DNA of 7,959 nt from Deltaproteobacteria bacterium (GTDB lineage: Bacteria > Desulfobacterota > Binatia > UBA9968). The first letter of the stretch is position 1, and every line of letters begins with the position of its first letter. The stretch lies in the NCBI GenBank assembly GCA_016184235.1, contig JACPDC010000314.1:1-7959 (forward strand), written 5' to 3'. Of this stretch, positions 1-6,055 are shown piece by piece. The position numbers and the translations under genes are program-made. The notes under the pieces were generated by a model, which searched no databases, was not told the DNA's origin, and was given only the letters and a program-made list of their open reading frames with translations.

Positions 1-188
1 TTCTTGGTCGGAAAGGAGTAGCCGCAGTTCTTGACCGCCGCGCGGATGCGATCCTTGCTTTCCCGGACCGCCCCCTCGGCCAGACCTACGGTGGCAAGCT
101 GGGGAAGGCCAGCGGCGACATCGATCTCGACTTCCACCAGCAGGGCATCGATCCCGTAGAGCGCGGCGCTGTTGACCTTGGCGAGCAT
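1..188 (-). CDS. ComM/YifB-family Mg-chelatase-like AAA+ ATPase, N-terminal part (cut by window edge)
   Basis: The reverse strand reads 62 codons from an ATG at 188-186 and leaves the window still open. The translation begins MLAKVNSAALYGIDA, followed by VEVEIDVAAGLPQLATVGLA, then a VRESKDRIRAAVKNCGYSFP block. These are the hallmarks of the N-terminal domain of the YifB/ComM family (usually about 500 residues), which sits before a Mg-chelatase-like AAA+ module. In naturally transformable bacteria ComM is a helicase that promotes branch migration during DNA integration. In other bacteria the role is less clear. The Walker motifs lie outside the window, so integrity cannot be judged. No strong Shine-Dalgarno is seen before the ATG. 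The gene is transcribed divergently from the sensor kinase to its right. The family call is secure; the precise function is not. Confidence 0.92.
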   Translation of the reverse strand, partial: MLAKVNSAALYGIDALLVEVEIDVAAGLPQLATVGLAEGAVRESKDRIRAAVKNCGYSFPTK

Positions 189-258
189 TTTTCTTGCTAG
201 AACTTGTCCTGAAGAGGCATAGCGGGCGAAACGACCATACTGAAAATTAGACGACGGC

Positions 259-274
259 GAAAGAGATCTCTTTC
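259..274. promoter_or_regulatory. 16-bp perfect palindrome, possible operator
   Basis: GAAAGAGATCTCTTTC is a perfect self-complementary 16-mer, with one further matched pair (257 and 276) beyond a mismatch. It lies about 70 bp upstream of the leftward ComM-like start codon and about 130 bp upstream of the rightward -24/-12 promoter. That position suits a dimeric repressor or activator site for either gene. The function is inferred from symmetry and position only. Confidence 0.35.
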
Positions 275-306
275 TCAACATTTGGGCGGGCTATGGTTTC
301 ATTTTA

Positions 307-330
307 TGTCAGAGTGTTCAAAAGTTGACA
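307..330. promoter_or_regulatory. TGTCA-N14-TGACA dyad, candidate enhancer site for a sigma-54 activator
   Basis: TGTCA (307-311) and TGACA (326-330) form an inverted repeat centred near 318. That is about 110 bp upstream of the start predicted from the -24/-12 promoter, which is the usual range for an upstream activating sequence. Only five bases per arm match and the inner bases are poorly symmetric, so this is a weak candidate. Confidence 0.22.
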
Positions 331-402
331 ATGTTTGGCGCCTTTGATCATTCCAATGGGCCATTTTGAGATAAAAGTCCTTTTCTGGCATAGGGATTAA
401 CA

Positions 403-418
403 TGGCATGGCATTTGCG
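403..418 (+). promoter_or_regulatory. Sigma-54 (RpoN) -24/-12 promoter for the hybrid kinase
   Basis: TGGCATGGCATTTGCG closely matches the RpoN consensus TGGCACG-N4-TTGCW. The invariant GG (404-405) and GC (416-417) have the required 10 bases between them, and TGGCA, the G at 409 and TTGC all agree. Only the C (here T) and the last W (here G) differ. Transcription would start near 428-430, giving a leader of about 105 nt before the kinase ATG. Such promoters depend on a bacterial enhancer-binding protein, so expression would be signal-dependent. No activator gene is present in the window. Confidence 0.6.
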
Positions 419-448
419 ATATTTTTCAGCAGATGTTCGAAGAATTCC

Positions 449-538
449 ATGAAGATTCAGGTGCTTACCCTATTTATTGACTCGGGTATTTACCCGATGC
501 TGGTTCGCAAAGGACAGCAGATTTGGAGGCTGAAATGA
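449..538 (+). CDS. Possible 29-residue leader ORF overlapping the kinase start (ATGA)
   Basis: An ATG at 449 opens 29 codons that stop with TGA at 536-538. The kinase ATG is at 535-537, so the two share a four-base ATGA overlap, the classic layout for translational coupling. The ORF lies wholly downstream of the predicted sigma-54 start site. The peptide starts MKIQVLTLFIDSG and ends QQIWRLK, with a short hydrophobic segment and a basic tail. The upstream SD is weak (GAAGA at 439-443). I recognise no family. It could be a coupled leader peptide or a chance ORF. Confidence 0.25.
   Translation: MKIQVLTLFIDSGIYPMLVRKGQQIWRLK
483..496 (+). promoter_or_regulatory. Hairpin in the kinase mRNA leader, with a competing TACCC copy upstream
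   Basis: CGGGTA (483-488) and TACCCG (491-496) form a perfect 6-bp inverted repeat around a two-base spacer; in RNA the effective loop would be about four bases. A second TACCC at 466-470 could pair with the same GGGTA (484-488), giving two mutually exclusive folds some 30-60 nt upstream of the ribosome-binding site. A regulatory role is inference. Confidence 0.25.
525..529 (+). promoter_or_regulatory. Ribosome-binding site that fixes the hybrid kinase start
   Basis: GGAGG lies five bases before the ATG at 535. An in-frame TTG at 523 overlaps this SD and has none of its own, so the ATG at 535 is the better start. Confidence 0.8.
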
Positions 539-2247
539 CCAAAGAACTCCGCGCACTGATCGTCGAGGATTCGCAGGACGACGCCCTGTTGCTGGTGGGG
601 GCGTTGGAGCAGGGGGGCTACGAGCCTCGGTTCGAGAGGGTGGATTCTTCCGGGACCATGGCCGCAGCGCTCGCCAGGCAGAGGTGGGATATAGTCTTCG
701 CGGATTATACCATGCCCCAATTCAGAGGGACGGATGCCTTGGAGCTGCTGACAAAAAGCGGACTCGATGTGCCATTCATCTTCGTCTCCGGCACCATCGG
801 GGAGGACACGGCGGTGGCTGCCATGAAAGCCGGCGCGCACGATTACATTATGAAAGGCAATCTCAAGCGGCTGGTCCCTGCCGTCCAAAGGGAGCTGCGC
901 GAAGCGGAGACAAGACATCAGCAAAGACAGGTTGAAGAAAAAATTCGACGGCAGCAAGAACGCGTCCGCGCCCTGCACGAGATTGACCTGGCCATCATCT
1001 CGACGCTGGAGCTCCACAGTGTTCTGAAACTGCTGCTTGAGAAACTCGATCTTTTCCTTCCCGATTTTGTCGCCAGCGCGGTAAGGTTGTTGGATAAAGA
1101 ACACGGCGTGCTGGAACTCGCGGCCTGCCGCTGTATCGAAGGGCAAGAGTGGATTTCGAAGGAGTGGAAAGCCGGGGCAGAGCTGGACCGCGTGGCGGCT
1201 GAAACCAAGACTGCTCTGTTGGTAGAAGATCTGCAAACAGATCCGCGAATCAGGGATTTTGAGTTCACGCGCAGACACGGCCTGGGCTCCTACCTGGCGG
1301 TTCCGCTGATTGCCAAAAGGGAGTTCGTGGGAGTCCTGTCCTTTTACCTGCAGAGGGGTCGCGCATTTAATAACGAGGAGATCGAGTTCTTGGTCACGCT
1401 GGGAGGCCAGGCGGCCCTGGCGATTCATAATGCCCAGCTCTACGAGCAGACCAAAAAGCAGGCGGAGGAGCTGGAACAGGCCAACCGCGTAAAGTCCGAG
1501 TTCTTGAGCGTCATGTCCCACGAGCTGAAAACGCCCTTGAATATCGTCATGGGCTACGCGGGGATGATCCGAGACAAAATCATGGCGGACCAGGGCAGCG
1601 CTCTCGAAAAGATCGTCAGGCAGTCCAGGGATTTGCTGGAAATGATCGATGGCATCCTGGATGTGACGGCGATAGAGGCCGGCGCCATCTCGTTGCGGGC
1701 TCAGGAGTTCAGGCTGGACCATTTCCTTGAGGAGATGAAGTCGCTGTACGACTATGCCCTTGGCAGGAAAATAAGGCTGGTCTGGGAGTGGCCGGCGGGG
1801 CTTCCGAAGATCAACACGGACAGCGTCAAGTTAAAGCATATCCTGCAGAACCTCATCAACAACGCGCTCAAGTTTACGGAAGAGGGAACGGTGACGGTAT
1901 CGGCAAGGATCACAGAAGGCAATAGGCAGCAGGCAATAGGCAATAGAAAAGAAGGTTCAGAGGCAACAGAGGATTTAACTAATGCCTCATGCCTATTGCC
2001 TAATGCCTCCCAGGTCGTGGAGTTCAAGGTTACAGATACCGGTCCCGGCATCCCCGAGGATAAGATTCCCGTCATTTTCGAGAGGTTCCGCCAGCTGGAC
2101 AGCTCGACAAAAAGGTCTTACGGGGGCACCGGGATCGGGCTCCACATCGTCAAGACCTTTACTGAAATGATGGGGGGCTGGATCGAAGTGGAAAGCGAGC
2201 TCGGCAAGGGCTCGACCTTCACTGTGACTATACCCCTTGAGACTTAG
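535..2247 (+). CDS. Soluble hybrid sensor histidine kinase, REC-GAF-HisKA-HATPase (570 residues)
   Basis: The N-terminal receiver domain (about 5-125) has its full acidic pocket: E11/D12, phospho-acceptor D57 in FADYTMP, S85 and K107. A short coiled linker leads to a GAF domain (about 150-302). A HisKA dimerisation domain follows, with phospho-accepting H329 in SVMSHELKTPLN. The HATPase_c domain has N-box N439-N443, G1 DTGPGI (501-506), F-box near 515-518 and G2 GGTGIGL (530-536). Every catalytic element is present. No transmembrane segment or signal peptide is seen, so it is cytosolic. The GAF ligand is unknown. Residues 462-491, between the N-box and G1, are encoded by a repeat insert (see the repeat entry) and resemble no kinase sequence. 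An N-terminal receiver implies input from another kinase, or feedback, before phosphotransfer to an unseen regulator. Expression is probably from the sigma-54 promoter at 403. Domain calls are secure; the signal is unknown. Confidence 0.93.
   Translation: MTKELRALIVEDSQDDALLLVGALEQGGYEPRFERVDSSGTMAAALARQRWDIVFADYTMPQFRGTDALELLTKSGLDVPFIFVSGTIGEDTAVAAMKAGAHDYIMKGNLKRLVPAVQRELREAETRHQQRQVEEKIRRQQERVRALHEIDLAIISTLELHSVLKLLLEKLDLFLPDFVASAVRLLDKEHGVLELAACRCIEGQEWISKEWKAGAELDRVAAETKTALLVEDLQTDPRIRDFEFTRRHGLGSYLAVPLIAKREFVGVLSFYLQRGRAFNNEEIEFLVTLGGQAALAIHNAQLYEQTKKQAEELEQANRVKSEFLSVMSHELKTPLNIVMGYAGMIRDKIMADQGSALEKIVRQSRDLLEMIDGILDVTAIEAGAISLRAQEFRLDHFLEEMKSLYDYALGRKIRLVWEWPAGLPKINTDSVKLKHILQNLINNALKFTEEGTVTVSARITEGNRQQAIGNRKEGSEATEDLTNASCLLPNASQVVEFKVTDTGPGIPEDKIPVIFERFRQLDSSTKRSYGGTGIGLHIVKTFTEMMGGWIEVESELGKGSTFTVTIPLET
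1918..2007. repeat. 90-bp heptamer inverted-repeat element inserted in frame in the kinase
   Basis: The left arm (1918-1945) is four tandem heptamers: GGCAATA, GGCAGCA, GGCAATA, GGCAATA. The right arm (1980-2007), read on the opposite strand, is four more: GGCATTA, GGCAATA, GGCATGA, GGCATTA. All eight fit GGCA-NN-A. A 34-base spacer separates the arms. Aligned arm to arm, 22 of 28 positions pair by Watson-Crick and one by G-U, and every mismatch falls at word positions 5-6. The element is 90 bp, so the frame is kept. It encodes 30 residues rich in N, Q and A, placed at the loop between the N-box strand (VTVSARI) and the G1 strand (VVEFKVTDTGPGI). No terminal duplication or transposase is seen. 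Confidence 0.8.
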
Positions 2248-2415
2248 GCGGATCTGCCAGACCCAACCGCCTTCACCCCATTTCGCCGGCAGGCCATTGC
2301 CATCGACATTCGAGTCTCGCCCGATACGAGTCCTTCTAACACTTTTCTGCGTATGCGATATTGTGTATCATCCTGCGGACAAAGCGGCTCCATCCCTTAG
2401 CCAGGGTCATTCCCA

Positions 2416-4524
2416 ATGGCTCGACCGATGCGCTCTCAAATCCTTCGCCTGGCTTTCGTAGCGGTCATTTACTTCTTTGCCGCTCGGTTGGGGCTCACCA
2501 TGGACGCTGTCGGCGGCGTGGCGACCACCGTCTGGCCGCCGACGGCAATCGCCCTGAGCGCGCTTTTATTATTCGGCTACGGGCTCTGGCCGGGGATCGC
2601 GCTGGCCGCCTTCCTGGTCAATCTATCCGTCGGCGTGCCGATCCTTGGCGCTCTCGGCATGGCCGCAGGCAACACTCTAGAGGCTGTGATCGCAACCTAT
2701 CTGCTCCGCCGCGCAGGGTTCCGGCCCGCCCTGGAGCGTCTCCGAGACGCCGTCTCCCTGGTGGTCTGCGGCGGTCTCTTGAGCACTCTGGTCAGCGCCA
2801 GCGTCGGCGTGACCAGCGGCTGGCTCACCGGGGTTATCGGCCCCGCCGATTACGGCAGTGCCTGGCGCAGTTGGTGGGTGGGGGACATGTTGAGTGATCT
2901 CGTGCTGGCTCCGGTGCTGCTGACGTGGGGCTCCCATCCGCGTGTCCAAAGCAGCCCGTGGCGCCTGGCCGAGGCTTTCTCCTTGGCGGGTCTGATCCTG
3001 ATCCTGAGCCTCATCGTCTTCGGCTACGACGTTGGTTTGGGACCCGCCGATTTCCTCCAGCCCTACTTCCTGTTTCCCCTTTTTATTTGGGCGGCGCTCC
3101 GCTTCGATCAGCGCGGCGTTGCGGCGGCGATCCTTGCGGTATCCATCGTAGCGATCGGCGGCACCGCTCAGGGTTACGGCCCCTTTGCGCGGCAGAGCGT
3201 GAATGAGAGCCTGCTCTTTTTGCAGACCTTCATGGGAGTGCTGGCGGCTACGTTCCTGGTCCTGGCCGCGGTGGTTGCCGAGCACAGCCGGGCCGAAGCG
3301 GGGCTGCGAGAAGCCCATGACCAGTTGGAGTTGCGGGTCGAGGAGCGAACCGTTCAGCTCAAAGAGACCAATGACCTCTTGTGCGAGGAAATTCTCGAGC
3401 GCCGGCGGGTCGAGGAAATACTGCAGGCCTCGGAGCGGCGGCTCGCGGGAATCCTGGACATCGCCGCGGACGCGATTATTTCGGTGGATGGAGCCCAGCG
3501 CATCAGGCTGTTCAATCAGGGGGCGGAGAAGATCTTCGGATATGCGGCCGAAGAGGTGTTGGGCCGGCCCCTGGGCATGCTCCTGCCGGAGCGCTTTGTT
3601 GAGGCCCACCACCGGCATATCCAAGAGTTCGCCGCCGTCCCGGAGACGGCGCGGCGGATGGGCGAGCGGCGTGAGATCTTCGGCCGCCGCAAAGACGGCC
3701 GGGAGTTTCCCGCCGAGGCCAGCATCTCGAAGCTGGATCTCTCGGGGCAAACCGCCTTTACGGTTATCCTGCGGGACATCACCGGGCGCAGGGGCGCCGA
3801 GGAGGAGATCCACAGGCTCAACGAGAACCTGAAGCGCCGCGCCGTAGAGCTTGAGGCCGTCAACCGGGAGCTCGAGTCCTTCTCTTACTCGGTATCCCAC
3901 GATCTGCGCGCCCCGGTGCGTCGGATCGAAGGTTTTAGTTCGTCTTTATTGGAGGAATACGAGAAGCAGCTGGGAGAAAAAGGACGGGACTACCTGCGCC
4001 GGATACGCGCCTCTTGCGAGCAGATGGCAAGGCTGATCGAGGACCTGCTGCAACTTTCTCGCGTGACCCGCAGCAAGATGCATCGGGAGCCTGTGGATCT
4101 AAGCGCCCTGGCCCGCCAGATAACCGTCGAACTTCAGAAGTCCGATCCGGGGCGCCGCATACAGTCGGTGATCGGGGAGGGGCTGGTCGCCAGCGGCGAT
4201 GCGAGGCTGCTGCGGGTGGCGCTGGAGAATCTCCTGGTGAATGCCTGGAAGTTTACCGGGAAACGCGACGATCCGCGTATCGAGTTTGGGGTGGTGCAAA
4301 TGAACGGGCAGCCGATCTATTATGTGCGGGACAACGGGGTGGGGTTTGATATGGCCTATGCTGATAGGCTGTTTGGGGCCTTCCAGCGCCTGCACGAGGA
4401 GACCGAGTTCCCTGGGACTGGAATCGGACTGGCAACTGTCCAGCGCATCATCCATCGCCATGGCGGCCGGGTCTGGGCCGAGAGCGCGGTGGGGCAAGGG
4501 GCGACGTTTTACTTCACTCTTTGA
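2416..4524 (+). CDS. Membrane sensor histidine kinase, MASE1-PAS-HisKA-HATPase (702 residues)
   Basis: Residues about 9-290 are strongly hydrophobic with roughly eight membrane segments. They carry MASE1 hallmarks: VWPPTAIALSALLL near 39-52, GNTLEA near 85-90, and WWVGDMLSDLVLAPVLL from W153. A charged coiled coil (about 290-345) joins a PAS domain (about 336-465, ending in the ILRDITGRR motif). HisKA follows with H495 in YSVSHDLRAPVRRIEGFS. The HATPase has N605/N609, G1 DNGVG (639-643), F-box LFGAFQRLH and G2 GTGIGL (667-672). The C-terminal half resembles the bacteriophytochrome-type kinase subfamily. There is no output domain, so the partner regulator is elsewhere. The ATG at 2416 has only a weak AGGG upstream; ATG 2428 is an alternative start and would still keep the first membrane segment. 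The 168-bp gap before it shows no gene and only a weak promoter-like pair (CTAACA 2336, TATTGT 2359). MASE1 ligands are largely unknown. Confidence 0.92.
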   Translation: MARPMRSQILRLAFVAVIYFFAARLGLTMDAVGGVATTVWPPTAIALSALLLFGYGLWPGIALAAFLVNLSVGVPILGALGMAAGNTLEAVIATYLLRRAGFRPALERLRDAVSLVVCGGLLSTLVSASVGVTSGWLTGVIGPADYGSAWRSWWVGDMLSDLVLAPVLLTWGSHPRVQSSPWRLAEAFSLAGLILILSLIVFGYDVGLGPADFLQPYFLFPLFIWAALRFDQRGVAAAILAVSIVAIGGTAQGYGPFARQSVNESLLFLQTFMGVLAATFLVLAAVVAEHSRAEAGLREAHDQLELRVEERTVQLKETNDLLCEEILERRRVEEILQASERRLAGILDIAADAIISVDGAQRIRLFNQGAEKIFGYAAEEVLGRPLGMLLPERFVEAHHRHIQEFAAVPETARRMGERREIFGRRKDGREFPAEASISKLDLSGQTAFTVILRDITGRRGAEEEIHRLNENLKRRAVELEAVNRELESFSYSVSHDLRAPVRRIEGFSSSLLEEYEKQLGEKGRDYLRRIRASCEQMARLIEDLLQLSRVTRSKMHREPVDLSALARQITVELQKSDPGRRIQSVIGEGLVASGDARLLRVALENLLVNAWKFTGKRDDPRIEFGVVQMNGQPIYYVRDNGVGFDMAYADRLFGAFQRLHEETEFPGTGIGLATVQRIIHRHGGRVWAESAVGQGATFYFTL

Positions 4525-4562
4525 TCCGAAGGGAAGAACTGCCGGAAAAAGAATTCATAGTC

Positions 4563-4591
4563 TTGCCACTGGAAGTTTTTCCTGGTATAAG
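4563..4591 (+). promoter_or_regulatory. Sigma-70-type promoter upstream of guaB
   Basis: TTGCCA (4563-4568) and TATAAG (4586-4591) each match the -35/-10 consensus at five of six bases and are separated by exactly 17 bp. Transcription would start near 4598, about 80 nt before the guaB ATG and upstream of the terminator hairpin at 4626. It lies clear of the preceding kinase, whose stop is at 4522-4524. Confidence 0.55.
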
Positions 4592-4625
4592 ATTTCATGT
4601 TTGCTCTGAAGGCGCTCGACGCCGC

Positions 4626-4657
4626 AAAAACCCAGGCCCAGGTCTGGGTTTTTTTTT
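4626..4657 (+). terminator. Intrinsic terminator between the kinase and guaB, possible guaB attenuator
   Basis: AAAAACCCAG (4626-4635) and CTGGGTTTTT (4644-4653) form a perfect 10-bp stem around an 8-base loop, followed by a run of nine T (4649-4657). This is a textbook Rho-independent terminator. It could end the MASE1 kinase transcript about 100 nt past the stop codon. However, it lies downstream of the best guaB promoter and only 10 bases before the guaB SD (GGAGGT, 4668-4673), so it may also act as an attenuator in the guaB leader. A small hairpin (GGCG 4611-4614, CGCC 4620-4623) precedes it. No clear antiterminator is visible. Confidence 0.75.
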
Positions 4658-4678
4658 ACCCTCGCCCGGAGGTAAGCC

Positions 4679-5302
4679 ATGTTAAACCAGGAGATCCTGC
4701 CGCTCGGTCTCACCTTTGACGACGTCCTGCTGGTCCCGGCCGAATCGTCGATCCTGCCGCGCGAGACGGACGTCGCCACCCGCTTGACGCAACGGATCAC
4801 ACTCAATATCCCCCTGGTCAGCGCCGCTATGGATACCGTGACCGAGTTGCGCACCGCCATTGCGATGGCGCAGGAGGGAGGGCTGGGCTTCATCCACCGC
4901 AATATGTCCGTGGCCGCCCAGGCTGCCGAAGTCGAAAAGGTCAAGAAATTCGAGAGCGGCATGATCACGGACCCGATAACCGTCCGGCCGGATCAAAAGA
5001 TCGCCGAGGTCCAAGAGATCATGCAAAAGTACGGGATCTCCGGGCTTCCGGTGACCCAGGGGGGACGGCTGGTCGGAATCCTGACCCATCGGGATCTGCG
5101 TTTTGAAAGGAGACTGGACCGGTCCGTTTCCGAGGTGATGACCAAGGATAACCTGATCACGGCGCCGCCCGGAGTGGGTCTCGATGAGGCCAAAGAGATA
5201 TTGCACCGGCATCGCATCGAAAAGCTCCTGGTGGTGGATGAGAAATTTCAGCTCAAAGGGTTGATCACGGTCAAGGACATAGAAAAGAAAACGCTCTCGT
5301 GA
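4679..5302 (+). CDS. guaB: IMP dehydrogenase, N-terminal part with CBS module (broken guaB, fragment 1)
   Basis: IMP dehydrogenase oxidises IMP to XMP with NAD+, the committed step to guanine nucleotides. The start is secure: ATG with GGAGGT five bases upstream. Residues 1-90 are the first part of the TIM barrel (LTFDDVLLVPAESSILP, PLVSAAMDTVTE, LGFIHRNM). Residues about 93-203 are the paired CBS domains (Bateman module), ending in GLITVKDIEK. The frame then breaks and ends KTLS-stop after 207 residues, where an intact enzyme has about 485-490. The missing continuation includes the first barrel strand after the CBS module (family signature near RLRVGAAVG). The rest is encoded in another frame from 5299. 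On its own this piece lacks the catalytic Cys and would not be active. Confidence 0.9.
   Translation: MLNQEILPLGLTFDDVLLVPAESSILPRETDVATRLTQRITLNIPLVSAAMDTVTELRTAIAMAQEGGLGFIHRNMSVAAQAAEVEKVKKFESGMITDPITVRPDQKIAEVQEIMQKYGISGLPVTQGGRLVGILTHRDLRFERRLDRSVSEVMTKDNLITAPPGVGLDEAKEILHRHRIEKLLVVDEKFQLKGLITVKDIEKKTLS
5276..5301 (+). other. Deletion and frameshift junction inside guaB
   Basis: Up to about 5287 the first frame reads DIEK, the normal end of the CBS module. From 5287 the -1 frame reads ENALVKAGADVV, which matches the family segment ending in ALV-x-AGVDVL just before DTAHGHS. In E. coli GuaB about 30 residues lie between these two points, and no frame here encodes them. The simplest reading is loss of roughly 90 bp, not a multiple of three. 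The junction lies in an A-rich GAAAAGAAAAC run, so short-repeat-mediated deletion is possible. Confidence 0.8.
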
Positions 5303-6054
5303 AGGCCGGAGCGGACGTCGTCGCGGTCGATACGGCGCACGGCCACTCCCGGAACGTTTTGGAGTCGGTGAAGCGGCTCCGCCGGAGCTACCCCGACCTT
5401 GAGCTTGTCGCCGGCAACGTGGCGACCGAAGAAGGGACGACCGCCCTCATCGAGGCGGGTGTCAACGCGGTGAAGGTCGGAGTAGGCCCGGGCTCGATCT
5501 GCACCACCCGTGTGGTCTCGGGGGTAGGGGTGCCGCAGCTCACCGCCATCACCAATTGCGCCAGGGCGGCCGCGCGCGGCGGCGTGCCGATTATATCCGA
5601 CGGCGGAATCAAGTACTCCGGCGATATCACCAAGGCGCTGGCCGCCGGCGCCCACTCGGTAATGATCGGCAGCCTCTTCGCGGGCACCGAGGAGAGTCCC
5701 GGAGAGACCATTCTCTACCAGGGAAGGACCTACAAGGCCTATCGCGGCATGGGCTCCATGGGGGCCATGGGAGAAGGGAGCAAAGATCGCTACGGCCAGG
5801 CCGACGTGGAGGACAAGATGAAGCTGGTCCCGGAGGGGATCGAAGGGCAGGTGCCGTATAAAGGCTCTCTCTCCTTTAATATCTACCAACTGGTCGGAGG
5901 GCTGCGCGCCGGCATGGGCTACCTCGGCTGCCGGACCATCGGCGATCTGCGCAGCAAGGCCCGCTTCATGCAGGTAACCTCGGCGGGATTGCGGGAAGGG
6001 CATGTCCACGACGTCTTCGTAACCAAAGAGGCCCCGAACTACAGGGCTGAATGA
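5299..6054 (+). CDS. guaB: IMP dehydrogenase, C-terminal catalytic part (broken guaB, fragment 2)
   Basis: This 251-residue ORF holds the catalytic half of IMP dehydrogenase. It has DTAHGHS (NAD-binding region), GGNVAT-like AGNVATEEG, the active-site loop GPGSICTTR with the nucleophile at C68 of this ORF, SDGGIKYSGDI (phosphate-binding region), GTEESPGE, the flap RGMGSMGAM with SKDRYGQ, EGIEGQVPYKG and the C-terminal ESHVHD-like EGHVHDV. The sequence is well conserved, with no sign of decay beyond the junction. Its first possible start, GTG 5299, overlaps the TGA of fragment 1 as GTGA but has no Shine-Dalgarno. Real protein homology begins upstream of that start, at about 5287. It is best read as the rest of one interrupted gene, not as a separate protein. 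Confidence 0.88.
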   Translation: MKAGADVVAVDTAHGHSRNVLESVKRLRRSYPDLELVAGNVATEEGTTALIEAGVNAVKVGVGPGSICTTRVVSGVGVPQLTAITNCARAAARGGVPIISDGGIKYSGDITKALAAGAHSVMIGSLFAGTEESPGETILYQGRTYKAYRGMGSMGAMGEGSKDRYGQADVEDKMKLVPEGIEGQVPYKGSLSFNIYQLVGGLRAGMGYLGCRTIGDLRSKARFMQVTSAGLREGHVHDVFVTKEAPNYRAE

Positions 6055-6055
6055 A

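Larger units (their letters stand above)
189..448. other. Divergent intergenic control region
   Basis: This AT-richer stretch separates the ComM-like gene from the hybrid kinase gene. It holds a 16-bp palindrome, a TGTCA/TGACA dyad, an 11-bp odd-centred palindrome (AATGG-G-CCATT at 355-365) and a -24/-12 promoter facing right. I found no convincing sigma-70 promoter for the leftward gene, no tRNA and no believable ORF. Confidence 0.6.

Noticed and set aside
331..369. 12-codon ORF in the divergent region
   Set aside because: It has no ribosome-binding site, is very short, and would lie upstream of the predicted transcription start.
523..534. TTG at 523 as the hybrid kinase start
   Set aside because: It overlaps the GGAGG that serves the ATG at 535 and has no ribosome-binding site of its own.
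490..1722. Long minus-strand ORF (about 410 codons) opposite the hybrid kinase
   Set aside because: It is the antisense of well-defined REC, GAF and HisKA coding sequence. It shows no recognisable domain, and long antisense frames are common in GC-rich genes.
1918..2007. CRISPR array
   Set aside because: The repeat units are seven bases, tandem and without spacers, and occur in two inverted arms. This is not a repeat-spacer layout.
2417..2432. TGGCTCGACCGATGCG as a second sigma-54 promoter
   Set aside because: The GG/GC spacing fits, but the A of TGGCA and the first T of TTGC are missing, and it lies inside the MASE1 kinase coding sequence just after its start codon.
2677..3900. Long minus-strand ORF opposite the MASE1 kinase
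   Set aside because: It is the antisense shadow of a recognisable protein and has no domain of its own.
4598..4678. Purine riboswitch in the guaB leader
   Set aside because: The leader is only about 80 nt and lacks the three-way-junction core sequences of purine riboswitches. Only a terminator and a small hairpin are visible.
5282..5292. Programmed -1 frameshift at the A-rich run in guaB
   Set aside because: A -1 shift would join the two frames, but about 30 conserved residues would still be missing, and the run is not a standard in-frame slippery heptamer.
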